This document shows, piece by piece, positions 1 to 6,965 of a stretch of 9,026 nt of DNA. Every line of letters starts with the position of its first letter. Position 1 is the first letter of the stretch. The notes beneath the pieces were generated by a model. That model was not told the origin of the DNA. It searched no databases and saw nothing but the letters and a program-made list of their open reading frames with translations. This stretch comes from Candidatus Iainarchaeum sp. Lineage in GTDB: Archaea > Iainarchaeota > Iainarchaeia > Iainarchaeales > JAAZKV01. The stretch covers positions 1 through 9,026 of the forward strand of contig JABHJM010000088.1 of assembly GCA_018691995.1 (NCBI GenBank). The letters are read 5' to 3'. The position numbers and the translations under genes were made by a program.

Positions 1-1
1 T

Positions 2-571
2 ATTAATAAAAAAAGTTTATTTGGTGCTTCGGTTGAGCTACTTAATGTTTCTCCTGCAATAATGGAAGGTGTATTTGATCAACTAAAAATTGACAAAAAG
101 CAATCTTCAAAGGAAAGTAAAGCCGTGGGTAAAAAAATATTGAAAACATTACAAAAAATTTACTCTTCAAAGGAAAGTGGAGTTTATTTGAGTAAAGGAA
201 ATATCTATTCTACTAAGACTAATCTTGAAAAAGAACGTGAATTTGAAAATATTAATCAAGCTTTAAATGAATTATTAATTACCAAAATCAAACCACCGAT
301 TGTCGAAGAAACAAAAAAAAGAAAACCAAAAAATAGGACTAAAGAATATTTGACACAAATAAAAGAAAATGAAATTAAGGAAGTTGAGTATAAAGAAATT
401 GGTGAAAAAATTTATTTAGAATATAATATTATAAGTGAACTTTTTGAAGCAATAAAAAAAGGTAAGGCAAAAGGTTTGAGGGCAGAGGAGATAAGTGAAA
501 AGATTAACTTAGTTAATCCAATAATTAAAAATCTGGACTTAGATAAAAATAAATTAAAAGTTGAATTATAA
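2..571 (+). CDS. Unrecognised protein, 5' end beyond window
   Basis: The reading frame is open from base 2 with no stop, so this is the 3' part of a longer gene; 189 residues are visible. An ATG at 62 lies in frame, but I see no TATA-like box about 26 nt before it, and the preceding codons (FGASVELLNVSPAIM) look like ordinary protein, so 62 is probably internal. The protein is highly charged and Lys/Glu-rich, with a basic linker (KKRKPKNRTK) about halfway and a helical-looking C-terminal part (ELFEAIKKGKAKGLRAEEI). There are no membrane segments and no cysteines in the visible part. The pentapeptide SSKES occurs twice, 20 residues apart, encoded by an exact 15-bp repeat. I do not recognise the family; a cytoplasmic, possibly nucleic-acid-binding protein is only a guess from composition. 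Confidence 0.75.
   Translation: MNKKSLFGASVELLNVSPAIMEGVFDQLKIDKKQSSKESKAVGKKILKTLQKIYSSKESGVYLSKGNIYSTKTNLEKEREFENINQALNELLITKIKPPIVEETKKRKPKNRTKEYLTQIKENEIKEVEYKEIGEKIYLEYNIISELFEAIKKGKAKGLRAEEISEKINLVNPIIKNLDLDKNKLKVEL
104..178 (+). repeat. 15-bp direct repeat inside the first gene
   Basis: TCTTCAAAGGAAAGT occurs at 104-118 and again at 164-178. The 60-bp offset keeps it in frame and encodes SSKES twice. The flanking residues are only weakly alike, so an old 20-codon duplication is possible but not shown. Confidence 0.6.
544..559 (-). terminator. Oligo-T terminator candidate of the PRC-barrel gene
   Basis: Read on the minus strand, a T-rich run (TTTTAATTTATTTTTATCT) begins about 13 nt after the PRC-barrel stop codon. 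It lies inside the 3' coding end of the convergent gene. Archaeal termination typically uses such oligo-T tracts without a hairpin. Confidence 0.4.
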
Positions 572-850
572 TTACTTTTTTTCTTCAGCAACTTGTTCAA
601 CTAGTTCTCTTTCATCAACAATGAAAACATCACTTACTGCAGTAACTGCTGAGTATGGGATTTCGATTGTCTTTCCAAGTTTTCTAGATTTTGCTAAAAC
701 TTTCGAGTTTTTATCAACTTCAACAACTAAAGATTCTATGTCTCCGCCTGTTTCTGAAACAACTAAATCAGATAATTTTCCGATTTCGTCTCCTCGATTT
801 GTAATAACTCTTTTAGAAGCTAATTGTCTTGCTATTGTGTATTTGTACAT
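572..850 (-). CDS. Stand-alone PRC-barrel domain protein
   Basis: This is a 92-residue cytoplasmic protein consisting of one PRC-barrel domain (about residues 1-80) plus a short charged tail (VEQVAEEKK). The diagnostic pattern is a strand, then RGDEIGKLSDLVV, then a TGG/GGD turn and IESLVVEV, then IEIPYSAVTAVSDVFIV. PRC-barrels are small beta-barrels that mediate protein contacts; family members include RimM C-termini, photosystem H-subunits and, in haloarchaea, the CdpB cell-division proteins. There is no fused partner domain, so the role here is not fixed by sequence; a division or scaffold adaptor is a reasonable inference. The ATG at 850 is firm because TGA lies immediately upstream in frame. 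Its stop codon touches that of the convergent gene with no gap. Confidence 0.88.
   Translation of the reverse strand: MYKYTIARQLASKRVITNRGDEIGKLSDLVVSETGGDIESLVVEVDKNSKVLAKSRKLGKTIEIPYSAVTAVSDVFIVDERELVEQVAEEKK
576..582 (+). terminator. T7 terminator candidate of the first gene
   Basis: A run of seven T begins 5 nt after the plus-strand stop codon at 569-571, inside the 3' coding end of the opposing PRC-barrel gene. Its position suits an archaeal oligo-T terminator. Confidence 0.45.
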
Positions 851-872
851 TCATCATCACATCTTTTACTTA

Positions 873-903
873 CTATAATAGAAAAGTCATTCACCTTTAT
901 AAA
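873..903 (-). promoter_or_regulatory. TATA-like boxes upstream of the PRC-barrel gene
   Basis: Two candidates lie here. TTTATAAA at 896-903 is the better match and would give a leader of about 20-25 nt. CTATAATAG at 873-882 is centred 27 nt before the ATG and would give a leaderless mRNA, like most genes in this window. No Shine-Dalgarno sequence is visible. Confidence 0.45.
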
Positions 904-930
904 CATTCCTTTCATCTTTTCAAACCAAAG

Positions 931-1029
931 AAGCAGTTATGTATAAATTGGGTTTTTATAAAAAAGAAAAAAATTATTAAAAAAATCAAAAACTAAAAAA
1001 TTGTATAAAAGCAGTCGTTATGTATAATT
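931..1029. repeat. Duplicated AGCAGT(CG)TATGTATAA element
   Basis: AAGCAGTTATGTATAAATT at 931-949 and AAGCAGTCGTTATGTATAATT at 1009-1029 are near-identical (one 2-nt insertion and one 1-nt deletion) and lie about 80 bp apart in the gap between the divergent genes at 850 and 1093. Each sits beside a TATA-like box (TTTTTATAAAA after the first, GTATAAAA before the second). They could be regulator sites or remnants of a promoter duplication. The rest of the gap (851-1092) is A/T-rich with nothing else recognisable. Confidence 0.55.
1003..1010 (+). promoter_or_regulatory. TATA-like box, alternative promoter
   Basis: GTATAAAA is centred about 26 nt before position 1032. It could start a leaderless mRNA at GTG 1030 or ATG 1036, an mRNA with a roughly 60-nt leader for the ATG at 1093, or a separate short RNA ending at the T8 tract at 1042-1049. 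Confidence 0.35.
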
Positions 1030-1037
1030 GTGGTTAT

Positions 1038-1049
1038 GCTCTTTTTTTT
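1038..1049 (+). terminator. GCTC-T8 tract, possible terminator
   Basis: GCTC followed by eight T. The same GCTC-T6/7 motif occurs after two other gene ends in the window (1454-1464 plus; 7868-7878 minus). Here no plus-strand gene precedes it closely, so it may end an unseen short RNA or just be part of the leader of the next gene. Confidence 0.3.
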
Positions 1050-1061
1050 AGTCTCAGAAAA

Positions 1062-1072
1062 GCTTTTTATAG
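1062..1072 (+). promoter_or_regulatory. TATA-like box for the small membrane protein gene
   Basis: GCTTTTTATAG is centred about 26 nt before the ATG at 1093, the same geometry as the other leaderless-looking promoters here. It supports 1093 as the start codon. Confidence 0.45.
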
Positions 1073-1092
1073 AAGAAGGTTATTATCCTAAC

Positions 1093-1410
1093 ATGTCATT
1101 ACATGATATTGATAAAGAAGATGAAGAATACGAAGAACTCGCACCTAAAAGAAAACGCGGGCGAGGAATTGGGAAAAAAATATTTGGAAAAACAAAAATA
1201 TTTTTACTAATTTTTGTAATTGGTTTATTAGTCGGGGCTTTTATTGGAATTTATTACATTGAACCAATACTAGCAGAAGCAGAAGGAAGTACTTGTAAAG
1301 CATGTCTTGCTTCAAAAGAATTACTCACTAAAGAAAATGATTGTTTATACTCCTTAGTTGAAGATGCAACAACAATAAACTCTTGTAAAGCAATTGATCA
1401 AAACACATAG
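1093..1410 (+). CDS. Small single-span membrane protein with CxxC ectodomain
   Basis: This is a 105-residue protein with three visible parts. It starts with an acidic segment (DIDKEDEEYEE) followed by a strongly basic stretch (about 20-36, KRKRGRG and GKKIFGKTK), then one hydrophobic helix (about 36-56), then a tail of about 45 residues with four cysteines at 68, 71, 84 and 98. The basic flank predicts an N-in, C-out orientation, so the cysteines (including CKAC) would be extracytoplasmic and could form disulfides. The frame is also open to GTG 1030 and ATG 1036. I prefer 1093 because the added residues look unstructured and a TATA-like box sits 26 nt before 1093. The gene ends 54 bp before the large lipoprotein gene, suggesting a related envelope role. 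I do not recognise a family. Confidence 0.7.
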   Translation: MSLHDIDKEDEEYEELAPKRKRGRGIGKKIFGKTKIFLLIFVIGLLVGAFIGIYYIEPILAEAEGSTCKACLASKELLTKENDCLYSLVEDATTINSCKAIDQNT

Positions 1411-1435
1411 CTAATTGACGAATTCTTATTAAAGT

Positions 1436-1444
1436 TTTTAAATA
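1436..1444 (+). promoter_or_regulatory. TATA-like box of the 1271-residue protein gene
   Basis: TTTTAAATA is centred about 25 nt before the ATG at 1465, which predicts a leaderless mRNA. No Shine-Dalgarno sequence precedes the ATG; seven T lie directly before it. Confidence 0.5.
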
Positions 1445-1453
1445 AAACAAAAT

Positions 1454-1464
1454 GCTCTTTTTTT
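1454..1464 (+). terminator. GCTC-T7 tract after the small membrane protein gene
   Basis: GCTC followed by seven T lies 43 nt after the stop codon at 1408-1410 and directly before the next ATG. It shares an exact 13-bp match (ATGCTC plus T7) with 1036-1048. An oligo-T terminator for the upstream gene is the simplest reading. Confidence 0.4.
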
Positions 1465-4400
1465 ATGAAAGTAAAATTAATCATCGCTTTGTTGTTTATC
1501 ATATTTTTACTTGGGTGTACGGAAATGACTCAAAGTGAAAAAAATTTATGTTATTCACTAACAAATCGAAGTTATGATTCCATCCCCCCCTGCACCACTG
1601 AGGAAAGTTGTTATAAGAAAGTAGATGCTTTGTTTGAAACTTCTCTTTTGTATGAACAAGAGAATAATATTTATGAAATGAAAAATAGTATTGCTCGAAG
1701 CTGGTTTTATTATAATAAAGCTATAATTGAACTAAAAATGATTTCAATTCATTGCCAAAATGGCTCTGCAAGTTCTATTCCACCTTCAATAAATCAATTG
1801 AGATTCTATTTAGATCATTCTTTTAGTGAACTTGATACTGGAATGAAACAAAGTTTTGAAATAATTAATTTTCAAGAACAAAGATTAACTTATGAAAAAA
1901 TTGATCTCTTAAAAGAGGAACCTCTTTATGAATCTTTAATTGAATTAAGACAAATACTTTCTGAACTTGAAAATGGAAAAACTAATAGTAATAGCTATGT
2001 CGCTTTTTACTTAGAAAAAGTTGAAGAGTTTAATAAATCAAATCCAAGTGATTATAAACCACTTATTGATAAACGCCCATTTTGGCTTTCAACATATTAT
2101 CAACTCAATGAACATATCCTTGAAAATGCGGGCCTTGGAAAAAATGGCTATTTTCCTTTCTTTGGCAATTATCTTAACGAAGCATTTCAATATCTTGAAT
2201 ATAAAATTTATACAACAGAGTCAATCCAATCCCTACAATCTTTTCCTGCCTCTGAATTTATGAGACTTTATTCAAATTTAGGTGGTGAAACAAACTCTTC
2301 ACTTGAAATATTTAAAGACCTATTAAACAGAACCTCAAAATCATATTCTTTGGTTAAAACGAATCAAAAAGAATTAGTTATGGAAGTACAGGATTTGCAA
2401 ACAAAAGGAAATGAGCTTTTATTTGAACTTGAAGAGAATCCAACTGCAATTTATTTAAAATCAATTTTGCTAAATGGAAAAATTTTGACAAAAAGAGAGT
2501 ATAAAGATCGATTAATTTTGCTAAAAGAAAATTTAATTATGCTAAATGAAAAACGAGGAAGTGGAAATTTAGCTTTGGGGGAAGACGTGTCAATATTAAA
2601 ACAAATGAAACTAGATTATCAAAAAATAATAAAAGAATTTAAAGAAAATATTTCAAATGAAAACGAACTCATTAAATCTGCATGCGATATTAAAGCTAAT
2701 GAAATTAAAGATGAAGTGAAAAATAAAACCGAACTTTTAGAATATGTCACAGAGTTGAATTATTTAGCAAAAAGAACTCTTTCTTCAGATTCCTCAAAAC
2801 TCACATACTGTAAACAATTAGTTCTAACTAATGAAGAGTATGTTCTTGGACTAAAAGACTATGAGGAATTAAAATCTAAAAAAATTGAGTTAACACAAAC
2901 TTGTTTTGCAAGTGTAGCAACAATATTTGAATATCGTTCGTTCCCCGAACTTCAAAACTTGTTTAATGAGCTTAAAAAAACTCCTGTTACTTCAGAAAAC
3001 TTATTCTTTTTTGAAGATGCTTGTGAAAAAATTAAATCACAACTTCAAACTCAAATTCTTTCTGAAGAAAAAATAAAAGAGCTTATCAAAAACTTTGAAA
3101 ATTTAAAAATAATTGTTAATGAAATTGAACTAAATCAAATTTATTTTGAAAATACAAAATTTGAAAAATTGAGTGCTAAATTAACAAAAACCACTCTTGA
3201 ATTTGAATCCATCATTTACTTCAAAGGAGAAATTAATTTAGAGGGGATTCTTCCAGTGTTATTTGAACTTGATAATAAAATTAAAACTCTTTATGGCGAA
3301 GCAACAAATGAATATGATAAACAAATAATAAATTTTGTTAGTAAAAATTTAGAAATTAGTTTTATTGATGATTTTGTTCCAATGGCTGGAACAAATATTA
3401 GTACTAAAAAAAGCATTATTTTTAATAATCCTTTTCACGAAATTAAAAAACAAACTTTAATCGAAACAACGCTTGACGGAGAACTAATTTCAACAGATCC
3501 TTCTATTTTAAGTTTTCAAAATGGAAAAGCCCTCTTTAATTTTTTACCAAAGGGAAAAACTCAACTAAAAATTGTTTCAAACGAAATGATTGGTTTGATT
3601 GAAGAGAATACTTCTCTCACAACCACTAATAAAACATCAATTGTCCAAAGAATTCTTTCTTTAGATTCAAAAACTGCATTTTCAAAAATTATAATTTCAA
3701 CAAAAAAACCATTTGGAACAACAAAAACCATTCTGTTTAAACAAGGAACCCAATATGCCCATTCACAAAATGATTTAAATATTATTTTTGTAGGACCTAT
3801 CGATTTTAAAGAAAAACTTGTTGTTTATTTTTATATTTTAGGATTACTTTCAACTAATATCAAAGAAATTAGTAATAATAATAGCGAAAGTGGAAAAATT
3901 ATTCAACTTGAAATAAAAATAACAAATAATTCAAATCAATCACAGATCGCAACAATTACTCTTCCGTTTAATTATAATAACATGGTCCTTAGCACTACTC
4001 TTTATGACGAAGAACAAGCAAAAATTAAAACAAGCATAAATGGAGACGACTTAGTGTTAAAAAATCAGCATTTTTTACCAAAACAGAGCAAACTATACCG
4101 CTTAACTGTTAAAATTAGCAATATTTTTGAGTACTATCAAATTGAACTCCTAAAAGCCCAAACTATCCTAAAAAATTATAATGAAAATGATCTTGTTAAT
4201 GAAATTAGTGAATTTTTAAGTTTTGTTCCAGATGCTAGATATGAACAAAGTGCAAAAGCGTTACTAAAAAAAGCACAAAAGCGAATTGAAGAAATTGGAC
4301 AAGAACAAATTGATATTCAAAGCCAAATCGCCATTACAAATCAACTCGAACAAAAGATAAATGAATTAGAAGAAAATATTAAACAAGCAAAAAAACTTAA

Positions 4401-5280
4401 ACTAAAAAATATTGAAGAATTAGAACAATTAATTGTTTCTGCAAAATTAGCAATTTCTTCAAATGACAATAAAGAAATTTTACAATCTCTTGCAAATCTA
4501 GAAGGGTATTCATTTCAAATTGATGAAGAACTTACTAGTTCACTTAATGAAATGTGGGAAGAGATTACCAAAAACAATATTAGTGATGCTCGCTTGGAAC
4601 AAATTAAAAATAATTTTCTCAAAAACAAAGAAAAATTTGAAACAACAATACACCACAACCCAAAAGAAGCATTTTTGATATATAAACAATTGCAAAAAGA
4701 TTATGATTTATTTATTCAAACATTAGCTCTTGTTGAAAAAGAAAATCAATTCTCTTTGGATGAAAGCCAACAAAAGATAAAATCTCTCAAAGAAAAAATT
4801 TGGGAACTGTTAAATTTACTCGAAGTTGAACTTGATGTGGGTGTAGCAAAAATGATTCAAAACAAATTTATTCCACCCATTACAAAATCAAGACTTGAAA
4901 AGATAAAAGTTGAACTTATTGCTGTGGATACTCTTTTAGCAAAAGAAACAGAAGATGCTTTGGAAAATATTTTTAACGAACTTGGGAATGCATTAGATTA
5001 TATTAAATCAAAAACTGTGACTAAATATAACTATGCAATAGATAACCATTTTTCAAGTGAACAACTTAACAAAGCTAAATCATTAATTGATACTAATCAA
5101 TATCTCGAAGCATATTTTGTTTTAGGTGACAATCCCCCAAACTCTTCAACAAATCTTTATTACTATTTAATTCCAATTTGTCTCTTGGTTGGTGTTGGTT
5201 TTGTTTTACAAAAAAGTTTAACTAAAAATAAAAAAAAGTCTGCTACAAAGAAAACAAGCATTGCAAAAGATTGGGATTAA
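1465..5280 (+). CDS. Giant predicted surface lipoprotein with C-terminal membrane helix
   Basis: This is a 1271-residue exported protein of no family I recognise. Residues 1-17 form a lipoprotein signal peptide ending in a lipobox (LLGC, Cys18). Residues 19-630 are mostly long helices rich in Lys, Glu, Asn and Leu. About 635-860 is beta-rich, with Ig-like patterns such as LEIKITNNSNQSQIATITL. About 930-1080 is helical and coiled-coil-like (LEQKINELEENIKQAKKLK). A membrane helix follows at about 1231-1250, then a very basic cytoplasmic tail (KNKKKSATKK). Anchoring at both the lipidated N-terminus and the C-terminal helix would make an extracytoplasmic loop or stalk of about 1200 residues. Many N-x-S/T sequons are present, as is common on archaeal surface proteins. 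A role in envelope structure or cell contact is inference. It overlaps the convergent 382-residue gene by 4 bp. Confidence 0.88.
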   Translation: MKVKLIIALLFIIFLLGCTEMTQSEKNLCYSLTNRSYDSIPPCTTEESCYKKVDALFETSLLYEQENNIYEMKNSIARSWFYYNKAIIELKMISIHCQNGSASSIPPSINQLRFYLDHSFSELDTGMKQSFEIINFQEQRLTYEKIDLLKEEPLYESLIELRQILSELENGKTNSNSYVAFYLEKVEEFNKSNPSDYKPLIDKRPFWLSTYYQLNEHILENAGLGKNGYFPFFGNYLNEAFQYLEYKIYTTESIQSLQSFPASEFMRLYSNLGGETNSSLEIFKDLLNRTSKSYSLVKTNQKELVMEVQDLQTKGNELLFELEENPTAIYLKSILLNGKILTKREYKDRLILLKENLIMLNEKRGSGNLALGEDVSILKQMKLDYQKIIKEFKENISNENELIKSACDIKANEIKDEVKNKTELLEYVTELNYLAKRTLSSDSSKLTYCKQLVLTNEEYVLGLKDYEELKSKKIELTQTCFASVATIFEYRSFPELQNLFNELKKTPVTSENLFFFEDACEKIKSQLQTQILSEEKIKELIKNFENLKIIVNEIELNQIYFENTKFEKLSAKLTKTTLEFESIIYFKGEINLEGILPVLFELDNKIKTLYGEATNEYDKQIINFVSKNLEISFIDDFVPMAGTNISTKKSIIFNNPFHEIKKQTLIETTLDGELISTDPSILSFQNGKALFNFLPKGKTQLKIVSNEMIGLIEENTSLTTTNKTSIVQRILSLDSKTAFSKIIISTKKPFGTTKTILFKQGTQYAHSQNDLNIIFVGPIDFKEKLVVYFYILGLLSTNIKEISNNNSESGKIIQLEIKITNNSNQSQIATITLPFNYNNMVLSTTLYDEEQAKIKTSINGDDLVLKNQHFLPKQSKLYRLTVKISNIFEYYQIELLKAQTILKNYNENDLVNEISEFLSFVPDARYEQSAKALLKKAQKRIEEIGQEQIDIQSQIAITNQLEQKINELEENIKQAKKLKLKNIEELEQLIVSAKLAISSNDNKEILQSLANLEGYSFQIDEELTSSLNEMWEEITKNNISDARLEQIKNNFLKNKEKFETTIHHNPKEAFLIYKQLQKDYDLFIQTLALVEKENQFSLDESQQKIKSLKEKIWELLNLLEVELDVGVAKMIQNKFIPPITKSRLEKIKVELIAVDTLLAKETEDALENIFNELGNALDYIKSKTVTKYNYAIDNHFSSEQLNKAKSLIDTNQYLEAYFVLGDNPPNSSTNLYYYLIPICLLVGVGFVLQKSLTKNKKKSATKKTSIAKDWD
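1584..1590 (+). repeat. C7 homopolymer near the 5' end of the lipoprotein gene
   Basis: Seven consecutive C cover codons 40-42 (I-P-P before Cys43), just after the signal peptide. It is the longest C/G run I see in the window, and a change of length by one base would shift the frame and truncate the protein. Confidence 0.8.
5224..5237 (-). terminator. Oligo-T terminator candidate of the 382-residue protein gene
   Basis: Read on the minus strand, T8-A-T5 begins 40 nt after the stop codon at 5277-5279. It lies inside the coding sequence for the basic Lys-rich tail of the convergent lipoprotein, so the coding need for AAA codons may explain it equally well. Confidence 0.4.
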
Positions 5281-6425
5281 TCTTTCCAAAAATAAATTAC
5301 TAAAAATATTACAAGGGCAATAATTCCGCCAATAATTGCTAAAACTATTTCAAACATAAAATCGGTTTTGCTTACTTCAAATGAAATACTTTTTGTGGTT
5401 GAAGAAAGATTTCCATCAAGGAGTGTTGCTGAGATAGAATAATTTCCTGGTTCAAGAGTTTTTGTTTGAAAACTAAATTCTCCTTCTCCTTTTCCTGGTA
5501 TTACTACTACACTTTCTGGAGATTCTACTAAATCATTTGGCAAAATCTTTATTTTGCCTTCAAACCCTTCAGGCCAATTATTTGTTACTTTTACTTTAAA
5601 ATTAAAAACACCTTCTTTTAGCCCTTCACTAATGATTAAAATGTCTGCTTGGTTTGGATCGATTACTTCCATTGATGGATGATTGCTAACTATTTTTTGT
5701 TCTTCTCCAAAAATGTTTGTAAAAGTAAGTACTGAAGATGGAAGATTGTATGAACTTGTTAAATTTGGTTTAATAAAATATGAAAACACCTTTGTTTCGC
5801 CCGCTTTTATTGTTGTTGTTGCTTTTGTATCTCCTTCCACTATATCAAAACTACTTATTTCAACAACAGCCCTTGTATCTTCTCCAACAAATTGAACAAA
5901 AATGTCAGCGGCTCTTGATCCAACATTTTTTATTGTTGTTTTAAGTTCCGCTCTTTGACCAAGAAATATTTTTTCAGGAGAATTATTTTCAAGTAACAAA
6001 ACTGGCGAAGGATATAATCCTATTGTTGAGTCTGAAAACACTTGTGCATTTTTTGTTGCTCCGCCAGTAATTAAACACAATTCAACATTAGTAATTGAAT
6101 ATTTTAACTGTGGAATAAACACTCTTGCCCAACAACCTTCATCACAATCAAAGTTTTCGGGCCAAATAATTTTTTCTTCACCATCAATTTTTGTTAAAAC
6201 GTACGAATTGTCATTATCTTTTCCAATAAATTCCGCTCGAACTGATAAAATACCATTCATTGATGTTGTTTCATTTTCTGTAAAATCGGCATCAAATGAA
6301 TAACATTGTCTTTGTTCAGACCCGTTTAGAGTAATCCCTTCAAAACCATAATTGAATAAACTATCTGCTGCAAAAGCAAAATTTAGAACTAATAGCAAAC
6401 TGATTAAAACAAATATTTTCTTCAT
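5277..6425 (-). CDS. Secreted, membrane-anchored beta-sandwich protein
   Basis: This is a 382-residue envelope protein. Residues 1-20 form a Sec signal peptide (KK, hydrophobic core, AFA-A cleavage site). About 21-140 is an N-terminal beta domain with four cysteines (41, 94, 98, 117), able to form two disulfides. About 142-255 is a CARDB-like, Ig-type sandwich (GQRAELKTTIKNVGSRAADI is the typical strand-turn pattern). About 258-352 is a second similar domain ending in the PGNYSISATL pattern. A C-terminal membrane helix follows at about 357-379, then a two-residue tail (KD). Six N-glycosylation sequons are visible (N34, N51, N147, N221, N328, N339). CARDB-like repeats usually act as spacers or adhesion modules on archaeal and bacterial surfaces. 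The exact function is unknown. It faces the giant lipoprotein gene and may act with it. The ATG at 6425 is supported by a TATA-like box 28 nt upstream. Confidence 0.85.
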   Translation of the reverse strand: MKKIFVLISLLLVLNFAFAADSLFNYGFEGITLNGSEQRQCYSFDADFTENETTSMNGILSVRAEFIGKDNDNSYVLTKIDGEEKIIWPENFDCDEGCWARVFIPQLKYSITNVELCLITGGATKNAQVFSDSTIGLYPSPVLLLENNSPEKIFLGQRAELKTTIKNVGSRAADIFVQFVGEDTRAVVEISSFDIVEGDTKATTTIKAGETKVFSYFIKPNLTSSYNLPSSVLTFTNIFGEEQKIVSNHPSMEVIDPNQADILIISEGLKEGVFNFKVKVTNNWPEGFEGKIKILPNDLVESPESVVVIPGKGEGEFSFQTKTLEPGNYSISATLLDGNLSSTTKSISFEVSKTDFMFEIVLAIIGGIIALVIFLVIYFWKD

Positions 6426-6448
6426 AACTATCTTTGTGCTAAAATAAG

Positions 6449-6457
6449 TTTTAAAAC
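6449..6457 (-). promoter_or_regulatory. TATA-like box of the 382-residue protein gene
   Basis: TTTTAAAAC (plus-strand reading) is centred 28 nt before the ATG at 6425 and suggests a leaderless start. The 51-bp gap after the kinase gene contains no clear oligo-T tract, so readthrough from the kinase gene is also possible. Confidence 0.45.
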
Positions 6458-6476
6458 GTTCCAGAATTATGTTAAA

Positions 6477-6944
6477 TTAATTTAGTAAATCTAGAAGCTC
6501 ATTAATTAGTTCATTTTGTTCTTTTGATTCAATTACAATCAATTTTGTCTTATAATTCTTTTTAGCGTGTTTTTTGCAATATTCTATTCCCTCACAAAAA
6601 GTGTTATCCATTATCTTTTCTTCAGGATAATTCCTTAATTCAAGGCGTAATTGTAATTTTTCAGGATCTAGAGTTAAAACAATGAATTTGTCAACTTTTA
6701 ATTTCATTTCACAAAGCAGGTGGCCTTCAAAAATAATATTGCCTTCTTTTAAGAGAAGGGCATTTGCTGTTTTCTCAAATTCATCTATTGGAATTTCAAG
6801 TTCATCCATTTCATTAAAACTGCCAATTCCTTTCTTTAGAGCAAAATCTTTCTCATTAATTACTTTTAAATTCAATTTTTTTCCAAGTAGTTTTGCAATA
6901 GTGGTTTTACCTACTCCTGGGGTTCCGCTGATAGCTATGTTCAT
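6477..6944 (-). CDS. fap7: Fap7/AK6-family NMP kinase
   Basis: This is a 155-residue P-loop kinase of the adenylate kinase 6 / Fap7 family. The known roles are nucleoside monophosphate phosphorylation and, in yeast and archaea, ATP-dependent help in 40S/30S subunit maturation with uS11. Visible motifs are a Walker A (GTPGVGKTT, about 7-15), the family's EGH motif after a hydrophobic strand (NIIFEGH, 69-75) and the LID-type segment RLELRNYPEEKIMDN (about 100-114). The helix after the LID contains E118, as in family members. Length is slightly short for the family, which is often about 170-190 residues, but all core motifs are present. The ATG at 6944 is supported by a TATA-like box 26 nt upstream. 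It lies in a minus-strand run with the 49-codon ORF upstream. Confidence 0.93.
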   Translation of the reverse strand: MNIAISGTPGVGKTTIAKLLGKKLNLKVINEKDFALKKGIGSFNEMDELEIPIDEFEKTANALLLKEGNIIFEGHLLCEMKLKVDKFIVLTLDPEKLQLRLELRNYPEEKIMDNTFCEGIEYCKKHAKKNYKTKLIVIESKEQNELINELLDLLN

Positions 6945-6965
6945 AAATAAAAAGAATGTGCAATT

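Noticed and set aside
561..878. Plus-strand frame opposite the PRC-barrel gene
   Set aside because: It is antisense to a clear PRC-barrel domain; its Ser/Thr-rich product is the usual shadow of an AT-rich gene.
2021..2263. Out-of-frame ORF inside the giant lipoprotein gene
   Set aside because: It overlaps a continuous 1271-codon frame with a clear signal peptide and anchor.
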